The notes under the pieces are model-generated. The model was not told the DNA's origin. It ran no database searches and saw only the letters and a list, made by a program, of their open reading frames with translations. Positions 1-6,457 of a stretch of 11,003 nucleotides of DNA are shown here, one piece after another. The stretch comes from Roseiarcus sp031367195. Lineage in GTDB: Bacteria > Pseudomonadota > Alphaproteobacteria > Rhizobiales > Beijerinckiaceae. A program made the position numbers and the translations under genes. Position 1 is the stretch's first letter; each line of letters begins with the position of its first letter. The stretch covers positions 1-11,003 of the forward strand of contig JANLPL010000092.1 in the NCBI GenBank assembly GCA_031367195.1, read 5' to 3'.

Positions 1-1
1 G

Positions 2-496
2 GCGACGGGCACGCTCTACATCATGGTGGGTTGGACGCCGGAGACGTCGGCGAGCGCGATCGCCATCGACAGCGTCGGCCAGGGGGTCGGTCTCGGCCTC
101 GTCTTCGTGCCGCTCAACACCATTGCGTTTGCGACCTTGCCGGGCGAAATCCGCACCGACGGCGCGGCCTTGTGGACGCTGATCCGCAATCTCGGCTCAT
201 CAGTCGGCATCTCGCTGGTCATCGCCAGCCTGACCCAAGACATGACCAAATTTCACAGCCAGCTCGCTGACTTCATCAATCCGTTCAGCGACGCGATGCG
301 GATGCCCGACGTCGTCGGGCGGATGTCGATGGCCGGCAAAGGTCTGGCGGCGATCGACGCCATGGTGTCGCAACAGGCGGCGGTGATGGCCTATTCCAAC
401 GCCTTTTTGGCGATGACCTTCGTCTCGCTCGCCGCCTTCCCGCTGCTGGCGCTGATCCGAGGCGCGCCGCGGCCGGCGCTGAGCGGCCGGCGCTAA
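2..496 (+). CDS. MFS drug-efflux transporter, DHA2 (EmrB/QacA-like) family, C-terminal part
   Basis: This is the C-terminal 164 residues of an inner-membrane proton-driven multidrug exporter. The reading frame is open from base 2, so the start lies outside the window. Visible are a hydrophobic glycine-rich helix (GQGVGLGLVFVPLNTIAFATL), then a loop ending in the arginine of RTDGAALWTLIRNLGSSVG, which leads into another helix (ISLVIASL). The RN-x-G-x-S-x-G pattern is characteristic of the DHA2 14-helix subfamily near its late helices. A periplasmic-type linker (FHSQLADFINPFSDAMRM) follows, then a final hydrophobic helix (NAFLAMTFVSLAAFPLLAL) and a short basic cytoplasmic tail ending RR. This layout matches the end of EmrB-like proteins. 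The substrate cannot be inferred. An EmrA-like adaptor gene might lie upstream, but that is outside the window. Its TAA stop overlaps the stop of the convergent ferredoxin-like gene. Confidence 0.88.
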   Translation, partial: ATGTLYIMVGWTPETSASAIAIDSVGQGVGLGLVFVPLNTIAFATLPGEIRTDGAALWTLIRNLGSSVGISLVIASLTQDMTKFHSQLADFINPFSDAMRMPDVVGRMSMAGKGLAAIDAMVSQQAAVMAYSNAFLAMTFVSLAAFPLLALIRGAPRPALSGRR

Positions 497-1170
497 CGCC
501 GCGCCGCCAGAAACGCCGCCATATGAAACCCAGCCTGATCCTCACCTTGCGCGTGCTCGCGCCCGATCGGACATGCGCGCCGCGCCAGGCAGCCGCCCTC
601 TCGGCACGCGGCGCCCTCGCTCCGCAACCACGCGGCGCAGGCCTCCACGTCATAGCCGGCAAGCGAGAACGCCCCGACCGGACAGGCGTTTAGGCAGGGC
701 TTGCCCGCGCAGGTCTCGCATGGGCTGACGGCGACCACGCGAGGCGGCAATGGCCAGACTTCGGCGAAGGCGAGCGCGCCGCGATAGGAATGCGACAGGC
801 CGTAGCGGGGATGGATCAACAGCCCGAGCGGCGAGGCAAACACCGGCTCCGCCCGCCGCGCCCAGGCCTGAAACGGCCAGTACGGCGGCCCCTCGAATGG
901 AAACAGCGGCTTGCCGCCGAGGCGCACCGCGATCGCCGAGATCACCCGCCGGCTCCAGCGGTCGAGCGGATCGGCGAGCCCGTCGCGTGCCTCCGGCGAG
1001 GCGACGAAGGCCGGCCATTGCGCGGACCCGGCGAAGCCGAACAGCGCCAGCGTCCGCACATCCGCCAGCGGCCCGACCCGGTCCGCGTCGGACAGGAGAA
1101 AGCCACCGCGCAGCGCCAGTCCCGCCGCCTCGGCCGCGTCGCGCAGTTCGGCAAGGCTCGGCGCCGTCAC
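493..1170 (-). CDS. 4Fe-4S ferredoxin-like protein with two cysteine sets
   Basis: A 225-residue protein with an iron-sulphur C-terminal third. The first set is C151-x2-C154-x4-C159-x3-C163-P. The second is C178, C189-x4-C194-x5-C200-P. Eight cysteines with a proline after the last one of each set is the classic layout for two [4Fe-4S] clusters, although the spacings are looser than in bacterial ferredoxins. The N-terminal 145 residues show no cofactor motif that I recognise, contain no cysteine, and are rich in W, F and P (around PYWPFQAW), so this is a multidomain protein rather than a small ferredoxin. The arrangement recalls the C-terminal half of epoxyqueuosine reductase (QueG), but the cobalamin domain is not evident. 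The start is a GTG whose GTGA overlaps the stop of the upstream epimerase-like gene, which suggests translational coupling. The redox partner is unknown. Family call good, function open. Confidence 0.8.
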   Translation of the reverse strand: MTAPSLAELRDAAEAAGLALRGGFLLSDADRVGPLADVRTLALFGFAGSAQWPAFVASPEARDGLADPLDRWSRRVISAIAVRLGGKPLFPFEGPPYWPFQAWARRAEPVFASPLGLLIHPRYGLSHSYRGALAFAEVWPLPPRVVAVSPCETCAGKPCLNACPVGAFSLAGYDVEACAAWLRSEGAACREGGCLARRACPIGREHAQGEDQAGFHMAAFLAARR

Positions 1171-2024
1171 GGCGCAGAATAGCGGAAGGACGCGCCATGA
1201 CGGGCTACGGCGCCGGGCGAAAGAATCCGCATCGACGGTTTTTCAAAGAGATCGCCGGCGAAGTTCACGGGATCGCCGAAGCCGGTCCAGGCCTCCAGAC
1301 AGAGGAAGGGCGCGGGCGGGCGGCTCCACAGAGCGACATGGGGGAAATCGTCGAGCGTCATTTCCAGCGCGGAGCCGTCGCCGCGCTCGAATCGCAACGC
1401 CCGGCTGGCGATGTTGAGAAAGCAAACCGCCTCGCGCGCGAGCAAAGCGTCGTCGAGCGGCAGCGTGCGGTCAATTAACGGAACGGGCCGCGTCTGATCG
1501 GAGAACAGCCCGCCGGGCGCGATCACCGGAACCTCGGCCCGTTCGGGTTCGGCGAAGCGCACAAGCGCGCCGTCGCGCGGCGTCGGCCAGTTAAAGCCGG
1601 GATGCAGCCCGCAGGCGTAAGGCATTGCCTCAGCGCCGAAATTGGCGACTTCAAGCGCGATCTCAAGCGTCTCGGCGGACAGCCGGTATTCGACCGCAAG
1701 CATGAAGCCGAAGGGATAGACCGCGCGCGTCGCATCGTCGTCGCGGGCGACGAACCGTGCGAAGCCGGCGGACTGCGCCTCGACCGCGAAGCTCAGCTCC
1801 CGCGCAAATCCATGCAAGCCGAGATCGTAACGCCGACCCGCGACGCGCGCGCCGTCGCGGGTCCAGCCCACGATGGGGAACAGGATCGGGCTGGTGTCGG
1901 GCCAGCTTGCCGGATCGCCGGGCCACAGCAATTCGACCTCGCCGACGCGCCAGCTTCGCGCCTGCGCGCCGATCCGGGCGACGCGCAGCGTCGCCCGGCT
2001 CCCCTCAAGGAGGATATCGCTCAC
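1167..2024 (-). CDS. Aldose 1-epimerase (galactose mutarotase)-like protein, LacX/YihR style
   Basis: A 285-residue protein of the galactose-mutarotase-like beta-sandwich superfamily, which interconverts alpha and beta anomers of sugars or sugar phosphates in the cytoplasm. Signature segments are SPILFPIVGW (45-54), LHGFAR (70-75, candidate catalytic H71), VYPFGF (102-107), GLHPGFN (139-145, with H141) and CLEAWTGFGD (242-251, with E244 as candidate base). These two histidines and the late glutamate are the expected active-site set. The frame stays open upstream to 2180, but that part lies wholly inside the phosphatase gene. I chose GTG at 2024-2022, where the sequence becomes family-like (VSDILLEGS) and GTGA overlaps the upstream stop by 4 bp. 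Its own stop overlaps the GTG of the ferredoxin-like gene in the same way. The actual sugar substrate is not predictable. Confidence 0.87.
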   Translation of the reverse strand: MSDILLEGSRATLRVARIGAQARSWRVGEVELLWPGDPASWPDTSPILFPIVGWTRDGARVAGRRYDLGLHGFARELSFAVEAQSAGFARFVARDDDATRAVYPFGFMLAVEYRLSAETLEIALEVANFGAEAMPYACGLHPGFNWPTPRDGALVRFAEPERAEVPVIAPGGLFSDQTRPVPLIDRTLPLDDALLAREAVCFLNIASRALRFERGDGSALEMTLDDFPHVALWSRPPAPFLCLEAWTGFGDPVNFAGDLFEKPSMRILSPGAVARHGASFRYSAP

Positions 2025-2827
2025 AACACGACGCCCTCGGCCGCCGCGATGTCCGCCAGCGCCTTGCGTAAGGCGGGCGTGCAGGCGAGCAGCGCATTGC
2101 CCTGGTGCAGCCCGTCGCGGGCGAGGAAATCGCTGACGTAACCGCCCGCTTCCGCCACCAGCACGTTGCCGGCCAGACAATCCCAGGCGTTGATGTGATG
2201 CTCGATGAAAGCGTCGGTGCGGCCGGCCGCGACATAGGCCAAAGCCAACGCGCCCGAGCCGCAGCGCATCACCGCCGCGCCTTGCGCCACCACGCGGGTC
2301 ATAAGCCCCAAGAAAACTTGCGGCCCCGAGCGCATGTTCCAGCCGATTTCAATCGCCGCCGCGCGCATGTCGGGCGTCGCCGAAACCCTGATCGCCGCGC
2401 CGTTGAGAAAGGCGCCGCCGCCCCGCCCGGCGGTAAAGAGTTCGTGCTTGACGGGATCGAAGATCACGCCCGCCTCGGCGTGGTCGCCGAGCGTCAGCGC
2501 GATCGAGACGCAGAAATGCGGGATGCCGCGCGCGAAATTGGCGGTGCCGTCGATCGGATCGACCACCCAGGTCGGCGCGCCCTCCTGCGCCAGCCGCCCC
2601 TCGCCTTCCTCGCCGATGAAGCCGTCGCCGGGGAACAGCATGTGCAACCGGGTCGCGACAAAGCGCTCGACCTCGCCATCGACCTCGGTGAGGAAATCCT
2701 GCGGACCTTTCAGGCCGACGGTGAAAGAGGCGCGGTCGGCGAAACGGCGTTGCGCGATCTCGCCCGCCTCGCGCGCGATGGCCGCGGCGGCGTGGAGACG
2801 TAGGCCGCGCTCTCGGATGTCCAACAT
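2021..2827 (-). CDS. Inositol monophosphatase family protein
   Basis: A 268-residue Mg2+-dependent phosphatase of the inositol monophosphatase superfamily, of usual length. The metal-binding residues are all present: GEE at 72-74, the core motif WVVDPIDGTANFARG at 87-101 (metal ligands D90 and D93), and the second signature AWDCLAGNVLVAEAGG at 214-229 (ligand D216). The family covers inositol-1-phosphatase (SuhB), 3'(2'),5'-bisphosphate nucleotidase (CysQ) and histidinol-phosphatase members, and the sequence alone does not decide among them. SuhB or a general sugar phosphatase seems more likely than CysQ. ATG at 2827-2825 has an AGCGAGG ribosome site just upstream. The gene starts 9 bp after the thiL stop and ends with a 4-bp overlap into the epimerase-like gene, so it sits in the middle of a tight operon. 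Confidence 0.92.
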   Translation of the reverse strand: MLDIRERGLRLHAAAAIAREAGEIAQRRFADRASFTVGLKGPQDFLTEVDGEVERFVATRLHMLFPGDGFIGEEGEGRLAQEGAPTWVVDPIDGTANFARGIPHFCVSIALTLGDHAEAGVIFDPVKHELFTAGRGGGAFLNGAAIRVSATPDMRAAAIEIGWNMRSGPQVFLGLMTRVVAQGAAVMRCGSGALALAYVAAGRTDAFIEHHINAWDCLAGNVLVAEAGGYVSDFLARDGLHQGNALLACTPALRKALADIAAAEGVVL

Positions 2828-2836
2828 GCAACCTCG

Positions 2837-3805
2837 CTAGAAATGGCTGTAGGCGCCGCGTGCGAAGCGCGCCGGCGCGCCATCGCGGCCGAGGACGTTC
2901 AAGCCCTCGCCCTCCCGCACGCGCCCGATCACGCGCACCGGAATTTGCGCCTCGCGCGCGGCGGACTCGAAAGCCGACACCGCCACCGGCGGCACGGCGG
3001 CGAGCACCTCATAATCGTCGCCGCCGGTCGCGGCAATCTCGATTGCGCCGGGCTCGGCCACGATCCAGCTTCGAGCGGCCTCCGACAAAGGCGTCGCACG
3101 CAAATCAAGTTCGCCGCCCATTTCGCTCGCGCGCAGCATTTTGGCGAGATCGCCGACGAGCCCGTCGGAAACATCCATCGCCGCATGGGCGTAGCGCAGC
3201 GCGAGGCCAAGGCCGAGGCGGGGTTGCGGCAGGAGATAGCGGTCGAGCAAAAACGCGCGATGGTGCCCCGACAGCGTAGGCGTGGCCCCGCGCCGCAGCG
3301 CCAGCCCCAAAGCCGCATCGCCAATCGTCCCCGAGACATAGAGAAGATCGCCCGGCCGCGCCTGCGTCCTGACCGGCATCGGACCCGGCGCGACGCTGCC
3401 GAAGGCGGTGATCGACAGCGTCAGCGGCCCCGGCGTCTTGACCGTATCGCCGCCGAGCAGCGGGCAGCCGTAGGTTTTCGCATCTTCGCCGAGACCGTGG
3501 GCGAAAGCCTCCAGCCAATCGGGCGAGGCGTCGCCGGGCAAGGCGAGCGCGAGCAGGAAGCCAAGCGGCGTCGCGCCCTTGGCGGCGAGATCGGACAGAT
3601 TGACCCGCAGAGCTTTGGCCGCGATGCGACCGGGGGGATCGTCGGCGAAGAAATGCACGCCGGCGACCAGCGCGTCCACCGTAAGCACGAGATCGCAGCC
3701 CGGCGGGGGCGTCATGCGCGCGACATCGTCCTTCAGCGCCAAGCCCGCCGCGCCTGCGATGGGGACGAAGTAGCGGGCGATCAGGTCGTCTTCGGAAACA
3801 GACAT
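2837..3805 (-). CDS. thiL: Thiamine-monophosphate kinase
   Basis: ThiL phosphorylates thiamine monophosphate with ATP to give thiamine pyrophosphate, the last step of cofactor synthesis. It is a 322-residue cytoplasmic enzyme of the PurM/AIR-synthetase fold and of usual length. Motifs in order: DD at 26-27 and TVDALVAGVHF at 42-52 (substrate and metal), NLSDLAAKGA at 69-78, LLGGDTVK at 116-123 (Mg-ATP binding), MDVSDGLVGDLAKM at 210-223, TGGDDYEVLAAVP at 260-272, and the typical C-terminal end GAYSHF. All are intact. ATG at 3805 is the first in-frame start giving the expected N-terminus (SEDDLIARYF); its ribosome site is weak. In many alphaproteobacteria thiL follows nusB, but here its upstream neighbour is a secreted protein of unknown function, so the context is not the usual riboflavin cluster. 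Confidence 0.96.
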   Translation of the reverse strand: MSVSEDDLIARYFVPIAGAAGLALKDDVARMTPPPGCDLVLTVDALVAGVHFFADDPPGRIAAKALRVNLSDLAAKGATPLGFLLALALPGDASPDWLEAFAHGLGEDAKTYGCPLLGGDTVKTPGPLTLSITAFGSVAPGPMPVRTQARPGDLLYVSGTIGDAALGLALRRGATPTLSGHHRAFLLDRYLLPQPRLGLGLALRYAHAAMDVSDGLVGDLAKMLRASEMGGELDLRATPLSEAARSWIVAEPGAIEIAATGGDDYEVLAAVPPVAVSAFESAAREAQIPVRVIGRVREGEGLNVLGRDGAPARFARGAYSHF

Positions 3806-3896
3806 GCCGCATCATAGGCGGGCGGCGGCTCTGCGGCGAGGGGCCGCGATTGTTTCTGTCAACTCAGCGCAGACGAAGATAGCCCTCCCCTCGGCG

Positions 3897-5126
3897 TCAG
3901 TTGAAATAGAAGGCATAGGCGAGGAAATTGTCGTGGAACGCGGCGTTCCATCTGCGCCATTCCTCCCATGAGAGGATCGGACCGCGTTCGAGATAGGGCG
4001 CGGCGCCATAGCCCGCGACCCAAAGAACCAGATCGAACTCGCGCGGCTCCAGCAGCGCGCGCTTGAGATTGAATCCTTGGGCGAAGCGCCAGTGCGGCAA
4101 CAGTTTTTTTCCGTCGAGCACCGCATCGACGTCGTCGAGAAAGCCGAACCAGGTATCGACCTGCGCCCGCGTCACCGCCATGCCGGGAACGGCGGCATGG
4201 GTTTGTCCTGGTCCGGGAATCCACTCACGGTCGTCGCCCGTCTCGGCCAGAATCGCCGTCCAGCTCGCCCGGCTGAGCACGACTGTCTGTTTGAGGTCAG
4301 CGTGGGCGCGCGCCAATCGCTTGAAGTCGAGCAGCGGCCAGCGGATTTCATGCAATAGGACGACGAAATCGGCGAACTCGCCCGAGTCTCCCAACGGGAA
4401 TTCGGGCTGTGTGGGCGATTCCGCATCGGGCGCGAAAGCGGGCGGGACGACCCGCGAATAGAACAGATGTCCGGTGCGATTGAACGTCTCGCGCCAATCA
4501 TAGGCCAGCACGAATTCGAGGCTTGCGGACAGCAGGCGGCAATAACCCCGCAGCCAAAGCGCGTCGGCGTAATCGAACTTGACCTCGAACGGTTCGGGCT
4601 CGCTCGCCTGGGGTTCGAGCGGGTGCTGGAGCGCCGCGACGATGGCGCCGAGCGTGATCGCCTTGTCGGCGTCGCCGAAATTGAGCCGCACCGCGCTGAG
4701 ATCGACGACGATCGCCGTCGGGTCCGCCGTCATCGGCGCCAGCGTCGCCTCGACCTTCGCCAGATCGTCGAGCAATCCCTGCCAGGTCTCGCGTTGCTTC
4801 TCGTAGGTGATGGCTTCCGGCGCGGGATTGCCTGGCACGGGCAGTCGAAAGAACGGCGCGCTGGCGTGCGGCGGGAGATGCGCGCCAAAGCGATATTGGC
4901 GCTGGCCGAAACGCTCGATCGCCAGCGCGAAACGGATCAGCCCGAGGCCGAAACGAACTTCATTGTCATGGGGCGCGGCGTCGAGACCTCGGGCGAATTC
5001 GCGCTCGCTTTGCGGGAGCTGTCCTTGTTCGAGCGCCTGCCGGACGGGAATCGCGAATTCGCCGGCCCGCGACGCCTGGACGGCGAGGAGAAGCGCGACG
5101 GCGCCCAACAGGAACCTCAGATACAT
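3897..5126 (-). CDS. Exported protein of unknown function
   Basis: I do not recognise this 409-residue protein. From the chosen start it has a clear Sec signal peptide: MYLR, a hydrophobic core (FLLGAVALLLAV) and a plausible SRA|GEF cleavage near residue 21. It is therefore probably periplasmic. Residues 38-70 read like one tetratricopeptide-type helical hairpin (EREFARGLDAAPHDNEVRFG). The rest is W/F/D-rich with no catalytic motif that I can name. Only one cysteine (C196) remains after cleavage, so no disulphide core is expected. The frame is open upstream to 5195, but ATG at 5126 is preferred because it has a GAGAGG ribosome site 6 nt upstream and starts the signal peptide directly. It lies 91 bp upstream of thiL on the same strand, so it may be the first gene of that unit or a separate one. 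Confidence 0.8.
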   Translation of the reverse strand: MYLRFLLGAVALLLAVQASRAGEFAIPVRQALEQGQLPQSEREFARGLDAAPHDNEVRFGLGLIRFALAIERFGQRQYRFGAHLPPHASAPFFRLPVPGNPAPEAITYEKQRETWQGLLDDLAKVEATLAPMTADPTAIVVDLSAVRLNFGDADKAITLGAIVAALQHPLEPQASEPEPFEVKFDYADALWLRGYCRLLSASLEFVLAYDWRETFNRTGHLFYSRVVPPAFAPDAESPTQPEFPLGDSGEFADFVVLLHEIRWPLLDFKRLARAHADLKQTVVLSRASWTAILAETGDDREWIPGPGQTHAAVPGMAVTRAQVDTWFGFLDDVDAVLDGKKLLPHWRFAQGFNLKRALLEPREFDLVLWVAGYGAAPYLERGPILSWEEWRRWNAAFHDNFLAYAFYFN

Positions 5127-5154
5127 CGGCGCCTCTCGCGACCAAGCCAGGCTA

Positions 5155-5183
5155 TTGTCCGAGGAATAAGTAGCGCCTATGAG
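5155..5183 (+). promoter_or_regulatory. Weak candidate sigma70 promoter for the SDR unit
   Basis: TTGTCC (5155-5160) is followed after exactly 17 bp by TATGAG (5178-5183), each matching four of six consensus positions. It lies in the 203-bp divergent region and points toward the leader ORF and SDR gene. In GC-rich alphaproteobacterial DNA such matches are only suggestive. Confidence 0.25.
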
Positions 5184-5246
5184 CTTGCGAGCCAAGCGGA
5201 ACGGTCGAGACGCCGCTTCGCCCCTCGCAGCGACGGAGCCCCTCCC

Positions 5247-5330
5247 ATGACGCCCGTGTTCGAGATTTCCCGGCGGCGCGCGGATCGCCGCGCGCGACTG
5301 CGCCGATCCTTCGTTCGCGGCGCCCCTTGA
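5247..5330 (+). CDS. Candidate 27-residue leader peptide ORF coupled to the SDR gene
   Basis: A short ORF from ATG 5247 encodes a 27-residue, strongly arginine-rich peptide that begins MTPVFEISRRRADRR and ends SFVRGAP. It has a GGAG ribosome site at 5235-5238, 8 nt before the ATG. Its TGA (5328-5330) shares a base with the ATG of the SDR gene (TGATG). The SDR gene itself has no recognisable Shine-Dalgarno, the upstream bases being GGCGCCCCTTG. This suggests that ribosomes finishing the short ORF restart on the SDR. A perfect 8-bp GC hairpin lies inside the ORF. The peptide is probably not functional as a protein, and the basic composition may be only a by-product of GC-rich sequence. This is inference from arrangement, with no homologue known to me. 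Confidence 0.35.
   Translation: MTPVFEISRRRADRRARLRRSFVRGAP
5276..5295 (+). repeat. Perfect 8-bp GC inverted repeat (hairpin) in the SDR leader
   Basis: GCGCGCGG, loop ATCG, then CCGCGCGC. A second inverted repeat, GCGCCG (5300-5305) with CGGCGC (5318-5323), lies immediately downstream. Together they could fold the region just before the SDR start. No U-tract follows, so it is not a rho-independent terminator. Confidence 0.5.
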
Positions 5331-6229
5331 TGTCTGATCGGAGCGCCATTCGTTTCGACGGCCGCGTGGCGATCGTCACCGGCGCCGGCGGCGGGCTTGG
5401 CCGCTGCCATGCGCTGGGGCTGGCCGCACGCGGCGCGAAAGTTTTGGTCAACGATCTCGGCCCCGGCGGGCTCAATGTCGTCGCCGAGATCGAGGCGGCG
5501 GGCGGCGTCGCGATGGCGCATGGCGCCGACGTCGCCAAGGCGGCCGAAGTCGCCGACATGGTCGCGGCCGCGGAGAAGGCGTGGGGGCGGATCGACATTC
5601 TCGTCAACAACGCCGGCATCCTGCGCGACAAAAGCTTCGCCAAGATGGAGATGGCCGAGTTCCTAGAGGTGGTCGACGTTCATCTGATCGGCTCCGCCAA
5701 CTGCACGAAAGCGGTGTGGAACGGAATGCGCGAGCGCAATTACGGGCGCATCGTGTTCACCTCCTCCTCGTCGGGGCTCTACGGCAATTTCGGTCAGGCC
5801 AATTACGGGGCCGCCAAGGCGGCGATGGTGGGTTTGATGAATGTCCTGCATCAGGAAGGCGCCAAGAACAATATCCGCGTCAACACGCTCGCTCCCACCG
5901 CGCGCACGGCGATGACCGAGAGCCTGCTGCCCGCCGACGCCGCCGCGCTGCTGTCGCCGGAATCGGTGACGCCGGGGCTGCTGTTTCTGGTCAGCGAGAA
6001 CGCGCCCTCGCGCGTCATCCTGGGCGCCGGCGCCGGGGCCTTCGCGGTGACGCATATTCTGGAGTCGCCCGGCGTCTATCTGCCGGAGGGCGAGCGCACG
6101 CCCGAGACGATCGCGGCGCGCTTCGCCGAGATTTCCGATCTGGCCCACGCCGCGCCGATGGAAAACGCGTTTGGCCAGACTTTCAAATTCACCTCGCTGG
6201 CGGCGCGCGCCGGCAAATCCGGCGGTTAA
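5330..6229 (+). CDS. SDR-family dehydrogenase, (3R)-hydroxyacyl-CoA dehydrogenase-like
   Basis: A 299-residue short-chain dehydrogenase with a Rossmann fold for NAD(P). Visible elements are the dinucleotide motif TGAGGGLG (17-24), an acidic residue at the end of the second strand (ND, D42) that favours NAD, NNAG (93-96), the catalytic serine in TSSSSG (about S146) and Y159-x3-K163 in QANYGAAKAA. The text VNNAGILRDKSFAKM and the C-terminal extension beyond about 250 residues resemble the dehydrogenase domain of peroxisomal multifunctional enzyme type 2, whose substrates are (3R)-hydroxyacyl-CoAs. Annotators may simply call it an SDR oxidoreductase. ATG at 5330 is preferred over the TTG one codon earlier. 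A thiolase lies about 2.7 kb downstream on the same strand, which supports an acyl-CoA role. The two methyltransferase genes separate them. Confidence 0.9.
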   Translation: MSDRSAIRFDGRVAIVTGAGGGLGRCHALGLAARGAKVLVNDLGPGGLNVVAEIEAAGGVAMAHGADVAKAAEVADMVAAAEKAWGRIDILVNNAGILRDKSFAKMEMAEFLEVVDVHLIGSANCTKAVWNGMRERNYGRIVFTSSSSGLYGNFGQANYGAAKAAMVGLMNVLHQEGAKNNIRVNTLAPTARTAMTESLLPADAAALLSPESVTPGLLFLVSENAPSRVILGAGAGAFAVTHILESPGVYLPEGERTPETIAARFAEISDLAHAAPMENAFGQTFKFTSLAARAGKSGG

Positions 6230-6263
6230 CGCCCCCGTTGCGATGGTGCTTTGAAGTCGGCGG

Positions 6264-6274
6264 CGGTTAAGCAG
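6264..6274 (+). repeat. Direct repeat CGGTTAAGCAG, copy 1 (candidate operator)
   Basis: This 11-bp sequence recurs perfectly at 6305-6315. Copy 1 ends one base before the candidate -35 element. The core CGGTTAA also occurs at 6223-6229, exactly 41 bp upstream, overlapping the SDR stop. Confidence 0.5.
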
Positions 6275-6275
6275 C

Positions 6276-6304
6276 TTGCCAAAGAGACGCGATATATTTA
6301 CACT
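6276..6304 (+). promoter_or_regulatory. Candidate sigma70 promoter of the methyltransferase genes
   Basis: TTGCCA (6276-6281, five of six matches to TTGACA) is separated by exactly 17 bp from TACACT (6299-6304, four of six matches to TATAAT). The spacer is AT-rich around TATATT. The predicted start is near 6311, inside repeat copy 2, which would make that copy a natural repressor site. Prediction from sequence only. Confidence 0.5.
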
Positions 6305-6315
6305 CGGTTAAGCAG
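6305..6315 (+). repeat. Direct repeat CGGTTAAGCAG, copy 2 (candidate operator)
   Basis: Identical to 6264-6274 and exactly 41 bp downstream of it, abutting the candidate -10 element and covering the expected transcription start. An inverted core, TTAACCG, follows at 6347-6353, 42 bp centre to centre. Confidence 0.5.
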
Positions 6316-6446
6316 TGACATTGCACGAGAGTGGCAAGATGCAGATTTAACCGCGCCATATCGTTGGTCTATGTCGTTACGCAGGGTAAGATTTGAAGCG
6401 CCTATACATTCGCGCGAGCCATAGTCGAGTTCCGCCCATCTAGTCT

Positions 6447-6450
6447 GGAG
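6447..6450 (+). promoter_or_regulatory. Shine-Dalgarno GGAG that decides a TTG start
   Basis: CTGGAG ends 7 nt before TTG at 6458. The alternative in-frame ATG at 6500 has no comparable site, so the TTG is the preferred start of the first methyltransferase. Confidence 0.65.
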
Positions 6451-6457
6451 TATTTCC

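Larger units (their letters stand above)
6230..6457. other. AT-richer intergenic control region before the methyltransferase pair
   Basis: These 228 bp are clearly lower in GC than the flanking genes. They hold a candidate promoter, spaced repeats of CGGTTAA and a small imperfect hairpin. The hairpin is TTGCAC, loop GAGA, GTGGCAA with one bulged G, at about 6321-6337. A minus-strand frame from 6501 to 6298 has no ribosome site or family resemblance and is not called. If the promoter at 6276-6304 is used, the first methyltransferase mRNA has a leader of roughly 150 nt. Confidence 0.6.

Noticed and set aside
2022..2180. 52-residue upstream extension of the epimerase-like gene
   Set aside because: It lies entirely inside the phosphatase gene, is arginine- and glycine-rich and unlike the family, and a coupled GTG start sits exactly at the overlap.
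2843..3817. 324-codon open frame on the plus strand opposite thiL
   Set aside because: It has low-complexity arginine-rich content and covers a gene with all ThiL motifs in order. It is a codon-bias shadow.
3811..3862. Exact TTGACA (minus strand, 3862-3857) and TATGAT (3816-3811) upstream of thiL as a promoter
   Set aside because: The two elements are 40 bp apart, and neither has a partner hexamer at 16-18 bp. A leaderless start from TATGAT would lack any -35 match.
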